In this document: piece after piece, positions 27,609 through 36,471 of the stretch | Layout of the letters: the number at the start of each line of letters is the position of its first letter | Numbering within the stretch: position 1 is the first letter of the stretch | Source: Nocardiopsis listeri NBRC 13360 | Lineage (GTDB): Bacteria; Actinomycetota; Actinomycetes; Streptosporangiales; Streptosporangiaceae | Direction: 5' to 3' | Length of the DNA: 61,445 bases | NCBI RefSeq assembly: GCF_001570765.1 | Contig: NZ_BCSH01000051.1 | Span: forward strand, 1 to 61,445 | Made by a program: the position numbers and the translations under genes | The notes under the pieces: model-generated | What the model was told of the DNA's origin: nothing | Database searches by the model: none | The model's input: the letters and a program-made list of their open reading frames with translations, nothing else

Positions 27609-28565
27609 GTGACAGACCTTGAGATGAATCCCCCTGCCACCGATGCCACGGACAGACCGGAACTCATCCGGTCCTACGTGGCCATCGGTGACAGCATCAC
27701 CGAGGGGATGGAAGACGACAGTGGGCCGGGCGGTACCTACCGGGGTTTCGCGGACCGCCTCGCCGAACACCTGGGCACTCTGTCCCCGGACTTCCGGTAC
27801 GCCAACCTCGGTGTTCGTGGTCGACGGATGCAGCACATCTTCGGTGAACAACTCGACCGAGCGCTGGAGTGGAAGCCCGACCTGGTCACCGTGCTGGCGG
27901 GCGGCAACGACGTGCTGCGGCCCGGTCACGACCCGGACGAACTCGCCGAACACTTCGAGTGGGGGGTACGTCGGCTGCGCGACGAGGGCATCCGCGTGGT
28001 GATCCTGGCCGGCCACGACACCGGGTGGATCCCGGTCCTGCGCCTGTACCGCGGACGCATCGCGGTGTTCAGCATGCACATGCGCGCGGTCGCCGAACGT
28101 ACCGGTACCGAGATCATCGACCTGTGGGCGCTCAACGCCCTCAACGACTCTCGTGCCTGGAGCGACGACCGGCTGCACCCCAACGGCGCCGGTCACCAGA
28201 TCGTCGCGGCCCGCGTGGCCGACCTGCTCGGGTTCCCGATGGGCCCGCCCGAGTCCTGGACGGACCCGTGGTCCACCCCGCCCCAGCAGCTCCCGCGGAT
28301 CCTGCGACGCCGGGAGGGTCGTCGCTGGGCGCGTCAGTACCTCGTACCGTGGCTGCGTCGCCGCGCCATGGGTCGCTCCTCCGGAGACGGACGGATGGCC
28401 CGCCGGCCCGAACTGGAATACCTGCACGACGAGGAGACCCGAGAGCGGCTGCGCCGACAGCTGCGCGAGGCCGGCGCCGACACCCACTACAACGGCTACC
28501 CGGCCGGTGACTCGCTGCCCACCAGCAGCCCGTCGGGGACCAAAGGACCCGAGCCCTCCAGGTGA
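27609..28565 (+). CDS. SGNH/GDSL-type hydrolase
   Basis: The 318-aa product is an SGNH-fold esterase or lipase-like enzyme. The four blocks are visible: AIGDSITEG (nucleophile Ser), NLGVRGRR (Gly), AGGNDVLRP (Asn) and SDDRLHPNGAGH (Asp and His). There is no signal peptide, so it is probably cytosolic. The last 100 residues are basic and proline-rich and lie outside the catalytic fold. The start is uncertain among TTG 27600, GTG 27609 and ATG 27624; none has a strong ribosome binding site. The substrate is unknown. Confidence 0.88.
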   Translation: MTDLEMNPPATDATDRPELIRSYVAIGDSITEGMEDDSGPGGTYRGFADRLAEHLGTLSPDFRYANLGVRGRRMQHIFGEQLDRALEWKPDLVTVLAGGNDVLRPGHDPDELAEHFEWGVRRLRDEGIRVVILAGHDTGWIPVLRLYRGRIAVFSMHMRAVAERTGTEIIDLWALNALNDSRAWSDDRLHPNGAGHQIVAARVADLLGFPMGPPESWTDPWSTPPQQLPRILRRREGRRWARQYLVPWLRRRAMGRSSGDGRMARRPELEYLHDEETRERLRRQLREAGADTHYNGYPAGDSLPTSSPSGTKGPEPSR

Positions 28566-28578
28566 GCGTCCCTCGCCT

Positions 28579-28611
28579 CGGCCACCCCGTACGCGTTCGG
28601 CGGGGTGGCCG
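28579..28611. terminator. Bidirectional terminator
   Basis: CGGCCACCCCG (28579-28589) pairs with CGGGGTGGCCG (28601-28611), 11 bp with an 11-nt loop. It lies between the convergent SGNH hydrolase and EAL-CBS genes. Confidence 0.75.
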
Positions 28612-28632
28612 TCGCGTTCTCCGGGTCGGGGT

Positions 28633-29796
28633 TCACCGTCGGGACAGGGACTGGATCAGGTCGCTGACGCGTACCACTCCCAGGCACTGGCCGTAGGGAT
28701 TGGTCACGATGAGGTCGTCGTAGACCCGTTCGCGGTCCTGACCCGCCACACGCAACGCCTCGATCGCCGACATCCACGCCGGTACCGTTCGCGGTGACTC
28801 CGCCAGGCGCAGGGCCGGGCGTTTGGCGTGCAGCGCGTGCCCATAGCGTCCGGTCACCGACAGCAGGAACCGGGTCCGGTCGATCACCCCGGTGGGCCGC
28901 TCCCGGTGATCGATCAGGACCACGCTGTTGAGGGCGGCGTCGGCGGTGAACGCCTCCAGCACGTGCTCGCCGGTCGACTCGGAGTCGAAGTCCAGCGGCG
29001 GCACCATGAACTCGGTGACCCGGGGCCCGGCGTCGGTGTCGCCCAGGGTGGTGGCCGCGGGTTCGGGTACGGGCGTCACCTTCTCGCCCGGACGCCAACC
29101 GGGGTCGGTGAAGAACGTTCCACTGCCCAGGCGCACCCCGCACTCACGCAGGCGCATGATCTCCTCGGCCCGGGTCACCCCCGCGCCGAGCGCGTACACG
29201 CCGCTGCTGCGACCGATCCGGGACAGACCCTCGACGATGCCGCTGTGGCGCTGGTCGGAGTCGATCCCCGCCACCAGCTTCGGATCCAACCGGATGAGGA
29301 AGGGGAGTGCCTCCAACACCATGTCCGGTCGGGCCATCCCGGTACCGAAACCGCACCGGAACCCCACCGAACGCAACCCCGAGACCCCGGCCATCACGAT
29401 GTCCCTGGGCAGGTCCACCAGGTCGGGGGTGAGCATGAGGGTGACGTCGCGCGGACGTCGACCCGCCCGCCGCAACGCGCTCTCGGCCATCGCGGGAAGA
29501 CCCCCGCCATCGGCCAACGCCACCGACGGCAGCGGAAGCACCAACGGCAGTAGGCTCTCGGTTCCACCCACGGAGCGCACCAGCGCCGACAGCCACTCGG
29601 CGACGAGCGCGGCCTCGCGGCCGGACCCGTTCGGGCGACCCAGACCCTCCGGTACCGGGGCGACGACCTCCACGGCCACCACCGCGCCGGAGTCCAGGTC
29701 CACTATGGGGCGGAAGGTCGGTCCCCGGCGCTTCTTCGACACCGGCTCGGGCGCACCGGGGGCCGGGAGTATGTGTTGGGAGTGCAGGGTGGACAC
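28633..29796 (-). CDS. Degenerate EAL domain with C-terminal CBS-like region
   Basis: The 387-aa product has an EAL-like fold at about residues 25-250 and a CBS-type pair at about 270-387. EAL domains hydrolyse cyclic di-GMP, but here only parts of the motifs survive: EVV (E43) replaces EAL, the LDDFGTG block is reduced to RCGFGTG, and KID is RLD. The catalytic acidic residues of the DD motif are missing, so it is probably a non-catalytic sensor or binder. CBS pairs often bind adenine nucleotides. The GTG at 29796 is the likely start, with a weak ribosome binding site. The longer frame to 30051 overlaps the fabF end and is unlikely. Confidence 0.78.
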   Translation of the reverse strand: MSTLHSQHILPAPGAPEPVSKKRRGPTFRPIVDLDSGAVVAVEVVAPVPEGLGRPNGSGREAALVAEWLSALVRSVGGTESLLPLVLPLPSVALADGGGLPAMAESALRRAGRRPRDVTLMLTPDLVDLPRDIVMAGVSGLRSVGFRCGFGTGMARPDMVLEALPFLIRLDPKLVAGIDSDQRHSGIVEGLSRIGRSSGVYALGAGVTRAEEIMRLRECGVRLGSGTFFTDPGWRPGEKVTPVPEPAATTLGDTDAGPRVTEFMVPPLDFDSESTGEHVLEAFTADAALNSVVLIDHRERPTGVIDRTRFLLSVTGRYGHALHAKRPALRLAESPRTVPAWMSAIEALRVAGQDRERVYDDLIVTNPYGQCLGVVRVSDLIQSLSRR

Positions 29797-29914
29797 ACCA
29801 CCATGGTGGCCCGCGGAGAGGGCGGACCTGAAGCCCTGTGCCCACCTGTTCAGCCGTTCTTGAGCCGGACGGTGCCGGTTGTTCACACTCGGTCGGCAAA
29901 GGTTCGCGAACACG

Positions 29915-29947
29915 ACTGTGGGCGCCACCGAGAGTGACGCCCACAGT
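29915..29947 (-). terminator. Terminator after fabF
   Basis: ACTGTGGGCG (29915-29924) pairs with CGCCCACAGT (29938-29947), 10 bp with a 13-nt loop, 30 bp past the fabF stop on the minus strand. It marks the end of the fabD-fabH-acpP-fabF operon. Confidence 0.75.
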
Positions 29948-29977
29948 ATGGATGGAACGGTCGCCCGCCCGCGCGGA

Positions 29978-31216
29978 TCAGGCGCGGCGGAAGGCCACCG
30001 CGATGTTGTGCCCGCCGAACCCGAAGGACTCGTTGATGGCGGCCACGTCACCGGTCGGCATGTCCCGCGGCTTGTCGCGGACGATGTCCACGGCCACGTC
30101 GGGGTCCAGCTCGGTGATGTTGATGGTCGGGGGGATCCGACCCTCGTGCAACGCCAGGATCGTGGCGATCGACTCCACCGCGCCGGCGCCGCCCAGCAAG
30201 TGACCGGTCATGGACTTGGTGGAGGTGACCGCGACCTGGTCGGCGGCGGAGTCGCCCAGGGCCGCGCGGATCGCCCGGGTCTCACCGACGTCACCGGCCG
30301 GGGTGGACGTGGCGTGCGCGTTGACGTGCACGATGTCGCTCGGCTTCAGGTCGGCGTCGGTCAGCGCCTGTGTGATGGCGCGGGCCTGCCCGGCGCCCTC
30401 AGGGTCGGGCATGACGATGTCGTGGGCGTCGTCGGTGTAGCCCACACCGGAGGCGTGCGCGTACACCTTCGCGCCGCGCTTGGCGGCGTGCTCCGCGGAC
30501 TCCAGTACGAGGATGCCTGCGCCCTCGCCCATGACGAAGCCGTCTCGCTGGGCGTCCCAGGGGCGGGAGGCGCCCTGCGGGTCCTCGTTGCGGGTGGACA
30601 GTGCGCGCATGGAGGCGAAGGAGGCGATGTTCAGCGGGTGGATGGCCGCTTCGGTCCCGCCCGCGATGACGATGTCGGCCCGCCCGGCACGGATCATGTC
30701 GACCGCGTTGGCGATGGCCTCGGCGCTGGAGGCGCAGGCACTGACCGGGGCGTGGGCTCCGGCGCGCGCGGTGAACTCCAGGGCGACGGCGGCCGCGGGG
30801 CTGTTGGGCATGAGCATGGGCACGGTGAACGGGGAGACCCGCTTCCAGCCCTTCTCACGGAAGGTGTCGTACTGCTCCAGGATGGTGAGGATGCCGCCGA
30901 TCCCGCTGGAGACGACCACACCCAGACGCAGGGGGTCGACCTCGGGCGCGCCGGCGTGGTCCCAGGCCTCCTGGGCGGCGATGAGCGCGAACTGCTGGGT
31001 GCGGTCCAGACGCCGCAGCCGGGGCCGCGGCAGCTTCTCGGAGGGCTCCTGCGCGATCTGCCCGGCGAAGTGCACCGGGAGCTTGTCGTGCCACTCCTCC
31101 GGCAGGGTGCTGATGCCGGAGAGGCCATCGAGGAGCGCGGACCATGTGGTCGCTACGTCACCCCCCAGGGGGGTGGTGGCGCCGAGGCCGGTGACGACGA
31201 CATCGGTCTTAGGCAT
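29978..31216 (-). CDS. fabF: Beta-ketoacyl-ACP synthase II
   Basis: FabF condenses malonyl-ACP with acyl-ACP in chain elongation. The 412-aa product has the Cys-His-His triad: C161 in SACASSAEA, H301 in HVNAHATSTP and H339 in KSMTGHLLGG. The usual CASG is CASS here, a small change next to the nucleophile. It closes the fabD-fabH-acpP-fabF operon, 126 bp after acpP, and is followed by a terminator. Confidence 0.95.
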   Translation of the reverse strand: MPKTDVVVTGLGATTPLGGDVATTWSALLDGLSGISTLPEEWHDKLPVHFAGQIAQEPSEKLPRPRLRRLDRTQQFALIAAQEAWDHAGAPEVDPLRLGVVVSSGIGGILTILEQYDTFREKGWKRVSPFTVPMLMPNSPAAAVALEFTARAGAHAPVSACASSAEAIANAVDMIRAGRADIVIAGGTEAAIHPLNIASFASMRALSTRNEDPQGASRPWDAQRDGFVMGEGAGILVLESAEHAAKRGAKVYAHASGVGYTDDAHDIVMPDPEGAGQARAITQALTDADLKPSDIVHVNAHATSTPAGDVGETRAIRAALGDSAADQVAVTSTKSMTGHLLGGAGAVESIATILALHEGRIPPTINITELDPDVAVDIVRDKPRDMPTGDVAAINESFGFGGHNIAVAFRRA

Positions 31217-31342
31217 GATCCGATCGCCCTTCTCGTGGGTCGTTCCCGGCCGGGGCCGAGAGGCGTTGCGGATGAGGTCTGGTCTGCCCCCGGATGAGGG
31301 CGGGGCCGCCGGGACGGGGTGTGCGCCGGCGGCCCGATGAGG

Positions 31343-31582
31343 CTACTTCTGGATGAAGTTCACGACGTCCTGGACCGTCTTGAGGTCCTTGAGCTGGTCG
31401 TCGGGGATCTCCACGCCGAACTTGTCCTGGGCGGCGACGGCGATCTCCACCATGGACAGCGAGTCGATGTCCAGGTCGTCCACGAAGTTCTTCTCGGGCG
31501 TGACCTCGGAGGGCTCGGTGCCGACGATCTCCTCGATGATCTCGCCGAGGCCGGCCAGGATCTCCTGCTCGCTGAGAGCCAT
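31343..31582 (-). CDS. acpP: Acyl carrier protein
   Basis: The 79-aa acidic product carries the growing fatty acid on a phosphopantetheine arm attached to S41 in DIDSLSMVE. Its length and four-helix pattern are those of housekeeping ACP, and its place between fabH and fabF shows it serves fatty acid rather than polyketide synthesis. Confidence 0.96.
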   Translation of the reverse strand: MALSEQEILAGLGEIIEEIVGTEPSEVTPEKNFVDDLDIDSLSMVEIAVAAQDKFGVEIPDDQLKDLKTVQDVVNFIQK

Positions 31583-31652
31583 GTCTTGTTTCTCCTTGTT
31601 CGACGTTCGATGTCGGGGAACGGCCCCGCGTGCGCAGAGGTGGATCCGTTCC

Positions 31653-32609
31653 TCAGGGGATACGGATCACCTGAGCGGCGTAGACCAGACCCGCTCCGAA
31701 ACCGAGGGTGAGCACGATGCTCCCCGACGGCAGTTCCCCCCTGCCGACCATGCGCGAGAGCGCGAGTGGGATCGACGCGGAGGAGGTGTTGCCGGCGGTG
31801 ACGATATCGCGTGCCACGCGTGCCTGGGGAGCTCCCAGTTTGCGTGCGATCGACTCGACGATCCGCAGGTTGGCCTGATGGGGGACGAAGGCGGTCAGTT
31901 CGGAGGGCTCCACGCCCGCCCGCTCCAACGCCTCCAGGGCGACCTTGTACAACTCGGTGGTGGTCCACCGGAAGACGGCCTGCCCCTCCTGGTAGAGGTA
32001 CTTGCCCTCACGCAGGAAGATCGTTTCGGCGCGCTCGCCGGAGGAACCCCACACCACGGGGCCGATGCCGTGCTCCTCGGAGGCCGAGACCACCGCGGCG
32101 CCGGCGCCGTCGGCGAAGATCACACAGGTGGAACGATCGTCCCAGTCCACCCAGTCGCTGAGCTTCTCGGAGCCGATCACCAGCACGTTGCGGGAGCTGC
32201 CGGCCCGGACGCTGTCCGAGGCCAACCCGATCGCGTAGCAAAAGCCCGCGCAGGCGGCGTTGACGTCGAACGCGCCCGGAGCGACGATGCCGAGCCGGGC
32301 GGCGACGCTCGCCGCGGTGTTGGGGATCTGGTCCTGCACGGTGCAGGTCGCCACGATCACCAGGTCGATGTCCTCGGGGGACAGGCCGCTGGAGGCCAAG
32401 GCCTTGCCACCGGCGGCCACGGCCATGCTCAGGACGGTGTCCTCGGGGCCGGCGACCCGTCGCTCCTGGATCCCCACCCGGCTCTGGATCCACTCGTCGC
32501 TGGTCTCGACGCGTTCGGCCAGGTCGGCGTTGGTGACCACGTTGGAGGGCTGGAACTCGCCGAAGGAGCGGATCGCGGCGCCACCGGGCGTGCTCGGGAC
32601 GTTGAACAT
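31653..32609 (-). CDS. fabH: Beta-ketoacyl-ACP synthase III
   Basis: FabH starts fatty acid synthesis by condensing an acyl-CoA primer with malonyl-ACP; in actinomycetes it takes branched primers. The 318-aa product has the triad C120 (NAACAGF), H244 (VPHQANLRI) and N274 (TAGNTSSAS). The ATG at 32609 lies 2 bp past the fabD stop, so the genes are coupled; the longer open frame overlaps fabD and is not the start. Confidence 0.95.
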   Translation of the reverse strand: MFNVPSTPGGAAIRSFGEFQPSNVVTNADLAERVETSDEWIQSRVGIQERRVAGPEDTVLSMAVAAGGKALASSGLSPEDIDLVIVATCTVQDQIPNTAASVAARLGIVAPGAFDVNAACAGFCYAIGLASDSVRAGSSRNVLVIGSEKLSDWVDWDDRSTCVIFADGAGAAVVSASEEHGIGPVVWGSSGERAETIFLREGKYLYQEGQAVFRWTTTELYKVALEALERAGVEPSELTAFVPHQANLRIVESIARKLGAPQARVARDIVTAGNTSSASIPLALSRMVGRGELPSGSIVLTLGFGAGLVYAAQVIRIP

Positions 32610-32611
32610 GA

Positions 32612-33589
32612 TCAGCCTTCCTGCCGGGAGTCCGCGGAAACGCCCGCGTGCTCCTTGATGAGGGTGCCGGCGCGTTCGAGGTCGTCGGGGGTCTTCACCG
32701 CGAGGAGCTCGATACCGCGCAGGCCACGCTTGGCCAGCCCGGTGAGGGTGCCGGCGGGGGTGAGCTCGATGAGGGCGGTCACGCCGAGATCGGCGAGGGT
32801 CTGCGTGCAGGCGTCCCAACGGACCGGGGAGGAGATCTGTGAGACCAGACGGTCCAGGTACTCCGCGCCGCTCTCGACCACGGCGCCGTCGGCGTTGGAG
32901 AGCAGACGCACGGTGGGGTCGGACGGACTCGTCCTGGCGGCGGCCTCACGGACCCGTTCCACGGCCGGGGCCATGTGCTCGGTGTGGAAGGCCCCCGCGA
33001 CCGACAGTGCACGCGTGCGGGCGCGGTGGGGCGGGTTCTGCGCGAAGGAGGCCAACTGCTCGGTGGTGCCCGCGGCCACGATCTGCCCGGAACCGTTGTC
33101 GTTGGCGGGGGTCAGCCCCGCGGCCTCGATCGCGGCCAGGACGTCCTCGCGTACACCGCCCAGGACCGCGGTCATGCCGGTCTCGGTGCGGGCGGCGGCG
33201 TCGGCCATGCCACGACCGCGTTCGGCCACCAGCGCCAACGCCTCCTTGGGGGAGAGCACGCCGGTGATCGCGGCGGCGGTGAACTCGCCGACGCTGTGAC
33301 CGGCGACGGCGTCCACATAGGACGGGTCGGCGGGCAGCGGCGCCTCGGGCGTCGACAACTGTCCGAGCATGGCGTTGGCGGTGGCCAGTCCCGCGGCGAC
33401 CAGGAGCGGCTGGGCCACGGCGGTGTCACGGATCTCGTCCGCGTCCGCGGTGGTGCCGTAGTGCACGAGGTCGAGCCCGGCCACCTCCGACCACGAGGCG
33501 AACGTCTCGGCCATGCCGGGAAGTTCGAGCCACGGGGAGAGGAAACCGGGGACCTGGGCGCCTTGGCCGGGAGCAACGATTACAAGCAC
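32612..33589 (-). CDS. fabD: Malonyl-CoA:ACP transacylase
   Basis: FabD loads malonyl groups onto ACP. The 325-aa product begins VLVIVAPGQGAQ, has the nucleophile S99 in AGHSVGEF and a His in GAFHTEHM. The GTG at 33589 is the start that matches the family N-terminus, with AAGG about 9 bp upstream. It is the first gene of the fab operon and is divergent from the FasR-type regulator; the 255-bp gap contains a perfect 14-bp palindrome. Confidence 0.94.
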   Translation of the reverse strand: MLVIVAPGQGAQVPGFLSPWLELPGMAETFASWSEVAGLDLVHYGTTADADEIRDTAVAQPLLVAAGLATANAMLGQLSTPEAPLPADPSYVDAVAGHSVGEFTAAAITGVLSPKEALALVAERGRGMADAAARTETGMTAVLGGVREDVLAAIEAAGLTPANDNGSGQIVAAGTTEQLASFAQNPPHRARTRALSVAGAFHTEHMAPAVERVREAAARTSPSDPTVRLLSNADGAVVESGAEYLDRLVSQISSPVRWDACTQTLADLGVTALIELTPAGTLTGLAKRGLRGIELLAVKTPDDLERAGTLIKEHAGVSADSRQEG

Positions 33590-33641
33590 GACATCAACCT
33601 TGCCCTGTAGGAGATCGCCAGTTGGATGGGGAGGGACACGA

Positions 33642-33655
33642 AGTTCGATCGAACT
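33642..33655. promoter_or_regulatory. Perfect palindrome upstream of fabD, candidate FasR site
   Basis: AGTTCGATCGAACT is a perfect 14-bp palindrome 53 bp upstream of the fabD start. A second, wider inverted repeat ACCGGTTC/GAACCGGT lies at 33677-33684 and 33706-33713. Both sit between fabD and its probable regulator gene. Confidence 0.5.
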
Positions 33656-33844
33656 CGTTTGTAGGGGATCCACAAAACCGGTTCGGGGCCGTCCGCGAGA
33701 ACCCGGAACCGGTGGAAGAGGTCACTGTTTCCGACCGTACGCGCACCCTCCGAGTGCCGCGCCGACCGACTCCCGCCCAGGGGGTGACCGCCGACACGGT
33801 GGTGAGGCCGCGAACAGGTCGGTGCGGGATGCGAACCTAAGAGT

Positions 33845-35089
33845 GTGAACACCGAAGCCAGGCAACCCGAGGACCACTCAGAGGACGGCACGGACGCTCC
33901 GGCCGTCGTAGAACCGGACGAGATCCGCACGGAGACCGTACGCCGCCTGGAGCGCTCCATGGGGACCCTGGGCACCGCCGCCGTGGCCCGCATGGAGGAG
34001 CGGCTCGCCTGGTTCCGCAGGATGTCCGCCCAGGACCGATCCTGGATCGGGCTGGTCGCCCAGTCCGGGGTGGCCGCCTTCGTGGACTGGTTCCGCAACC
34101 CGCAACGAGGCCGCCCCGCCATCACCGTGGAGGTCTTCGGCACGGCCCCGCGCGAGCTCACCCGTTCGGTCTCCCTCCAACAGACCGTCGACATGATCCG
34201 GGTGGTCATCGAGGTGGTGGAGGGCGAGGTCGACGACCTGGCGGCCCCCGGCGGCGCCCAGCAACTGCGCGAGGCGATCCTGCGTTACACGCGGGAGGTC
34301 GCGTTCAGCTCCGCGAAGGTCTACGCCCGAGCGGCCGAGGCCCGGGGCGCTTGGGACGCGCGCCTGGAGGCGCTCATCGTCGACGCCTTGCTGCACGGGG
34401 ACCGAGAGGACGGACTACAGACCTGGGGGTCGGCCCTGGGGTGGTCGCACACCTCGGTGATCGCGATCGTCGGCGACCTGGGCGACCGCGAAGGCGGCAA
34501 GGCCATGGACGACCTGCGGGCCGCCGCTCGACGACTGGGCCATGACGTGCTCGCCGGACTACAGGGGAGCCGCGTGGTCGTCGTCGTGGGCGTGGGCGAT
34601 CGCTACCCGGCGGACGACCTGCCCGCCGCGGCCGCCGAACCCCTGGCCGGGCTCTTCGGCCCCGGCCCGGTGGTGGTCGGTCCCGCCGTCCCCGACCTAC
34701 GCTCGGCCGGAACGTCGGTGCGCGCCGCCGTCCAGGGGCTGCGCGCGGCGGTGGCCTGGCCCGACGCGCCCCGGCCGGTGCTCTCCGACGACCTGCTGCC
34801 CGAACGCGCCCTCGAAGGCGACACCGACGCGCGCCGCCAGTTGGTGGAGGAGGTGTACCTGCCCCTGCAGGGGGCCGGCTCCCCACTGCTGGACACGCTC
34901 TCGGTGTACCTGGAGCACGCGTCCTCACTGGAGGCCACCGCGCGCATGCTCTTCGTACACCCGAACACGGTGCGCTACCGCCTCAGCCGCATCGCCGAAC
35001 TCACCGGACACATTCCGTCGGACGGTCGAGGCTCCTTCGTTCTGCGTGTGGCGGTGGCCCTCGGAAGATTGTCCGAAACCCGATCCTGA
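33845..35089 (+). CDS. fasR: PucR-type regulator, probable fatty acid synthesis activator FasR
   Basis: The 414-aa product ends in a PucR/CdaR-type HTH (LEHASSLEATARMLFVHPNTVRYRLSRI region, about 360-390; shortened here) and has a GGDEF-like middle part with no catalytic residues, the layout of this regulator family. In Streptomyces coelicolor the divergent neighbour of fabD-fabH-acpP-fabF is the activator FasR, and the same arrangement here supports the name. The start is the GTG at 33845. It most likely binds in the 255-bp gap before fabD. Confidence 0.85.
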   Translation: MNTEARQPEDHSEDGTDAPAVVEPDEIRTETVRRLERSMGTLGTAAVARMEERLAWFRRMSAQDRSWIGLVAQSGVAAFVDWFRNPQRGRPAITVEVFGTAPRELTRSVSLQQTVDMIRVVIEVVEGEVDDLAAPGGAQQLREAILRYTREVAFSSAKVYARAAEARGAWDARLEALIVDALLHGDREDGLQTWGSALGWSHTSVIAIVGDLGDREGGKAMDDLRAAARRLGHDVLAGLQGSRVVVVVGVGDRYPADDLPAAAAEPLAGLFGPGPVVVGPAVPDLRSAGTSVRAAVQGLRAAVAWPDAPRPVLSDDLLPERALEGDTDARRQLVEEVYLPLQGAGSPLLDTLSVYLEHASSLEATARMLFVHPNTVRYRLSRIAELTGHIPSDGRGSFVLRVAVALGRLSETRS

Positions 35090-35351
35090 CGCCTCGTGAG
35101 ACCGGAATCAGCCAAGGTCGAGACAGCGGTCGGGATTCGGCGTAACCTGATCGTTGCCTGGCAAATCGCTTCTCTTATGGAAGTTTCACCAGCGTCGGGT
35201 ATGTCTGTTACCGACCGTCTGCGCCCGGGGACCACGCGAAAGAGATAGATTTGATACGGGCAGGTTGCGGGTCGAACCAAGAGGCGACGAAAACCCTCGG
35301 GCGAGGTTCCCCGCACCGCTCCGTCACGACGTTCTTGGGGGGTCCAACGCA

Positions 35352-36410
35352 GTGGTCGAGCGACCGAGGAAGAGGTTTCGGGTACTACGCCCGGTGATCG
35401 ATTTCGTTCTGCAGCCGACGCAGGAAGGCGAGCTCCGCAGACGGGTCCTGTTCTGGGTCCCGGCTCCGCTCCCTCTCCTGGGGCTGGTCTACCTCCTGGT
35501 GGGAGGCACCTTCTCCGCGGCCGGTTGGACGATCCTTCTGGCCGCCAGCGTGGGCGTGGCCTCGCTGTTGCTGGCCGCCGTCGTGCAGCCCACACCGTTG
35601 CCGGAAGGGTTGGCTCCGCCGGTCTCGGCACGGCGGTCCCTGCACCGGTTCCGTCAGTTCACCCAGCTCAGGCTGGCCCTGGCGCTGGCCCCGATGGTCA
35701 TCGGCGCTTGCGCGGCGATCATCGGCGGTGGCATGTACCCGCTGTTCGCCGCGCTGGCCCTGGCCTGGCCGCAGTTGTTGCTGGCCATGCCCACCTTCTT
35801 CACCATCACGCGGGCGCGCCGTGCCATGGAGGCCTGGGGCACCACCGCCTACCTATGGCACGCCCTGTCGCGCCCGGCCAAGGTGACCTGGCCCATCGCC
35901 ACACCCCTGGCCCGTTCCTTCCGTGCCTGGCGCACCGAACGAGCCCGTCGTCTGGCCCAGCAGAAGATCCAGGACCAGGAGCAGGACAAGGCCTGGAAGA
36001 ACGCCGTGGCGACCGAGCGGGCCAACCCGACCGAGCCGACCACGCCCGCCGTCGAGGACGACAAGGCCGGGTCCGAGGACGGGACGCTACAGCGCACGCG
36101 CAAGCTGCGGGCGCTTCCGGAGGAGGACGCGGACAACGAGCCCACGGCGCTTATCCCGCACTTGGAGCGGGAACGGGACGCGTCCGCTGAGGACGTGCCC
36201 GCCGAGGAAGAGGCGAAGAAGGACGGGGACGAGAACGACATCCCGGCCGAATCGACCAAGAACGAGGTGGCGGCCTCCTCATGGGGTCCGGGCGCCACGG
36301 TGGGCCGGGCCGCCCGGCAGATCCTGGACCAGGGTGGCGCCCTCGGCCTGAGCGTGCGCAACCGCCGCCGTGGCCACGCCGGCCGCCGCCCGCCCTCGCA
36401 CAAGCCCTAG
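35352..36410 (+). CDS. Membrane protein with long charged tail, unknown function
   Basis: I do not recognise the family. The 352-aa product has four hydrophobic segments in two pairs (about residues 33-80 and 112-155) followed by a basic stretch and a long acidic, low-complexity C-terminal tail (about 200-310), ending in basic residues. There is no enzyme motif. The GTG at 35352 follows a G-rich site; an in-frame frame upstream to 35154 is less likely. The upstream gap (35090-35351) has an inverted pair GTCGG-N12-CCGAC at 35194-35215. It stands alone and converges with phoD. Confidence 0.72.
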   Translation: MVERPRKRFRVLRPVIDFVLQPTQEGELRRRVLFWVPAPLPLLGLVYLLVGGTFSAAGWTILLAASVGVASLLLAAVVQPTPLPEGLAPPVSARRSLHRFRQFTQLRLALALAPMVIGACAAIIGGGMYPLFAALALAWPQLLLAMPTFFTITRARRAMEAWGTTAYLWHALSRPAKVTWPIATPLARSFRAWRTERARRLAQQKIQDQEQDKAWKNAVATERANPTEPTTPAVEDDKAGSEDGTLQRTRKLRALPEEDADNEPTALIPHLERERDASAEDVPAEEEAKKDGDENDIPAESTKNEVAASSWGPGATVGRAARQILDQGGALGLSVRNRRRGHAGRRPPSHKP

Positions 36411-36421
36411 AACGACCGCTC

Positions 36422-36453
36422 GTGGTGGTGTCCCGGCTCCGGGACACCACCAC
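36422..36453. terminator. Bidirectional terminator before phoD
   Basis: A perfect 15-bp stem (36422-36436 against 36439-36453) with a 2-nt centre lies between the convergent membrane-protein and phoD genes. Confidence 0.85.
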
Positions 36454-36471
36454 ACGTGTGTTCGGCCCCGG

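Noticed and set aside
27196..27612. Open frame of 138 codons upstream of the SGNH hydrolase
   Set aside because: It has no third-position GC bias like real genes here, no ribosome binding site and a composition of random residues.
35154..35351. Upstream extension of the 352-aa membrane protein
   Set aside because: The extra 66 residues have irregular codon use, and a good GTG with a G-rich site lies at 35352.
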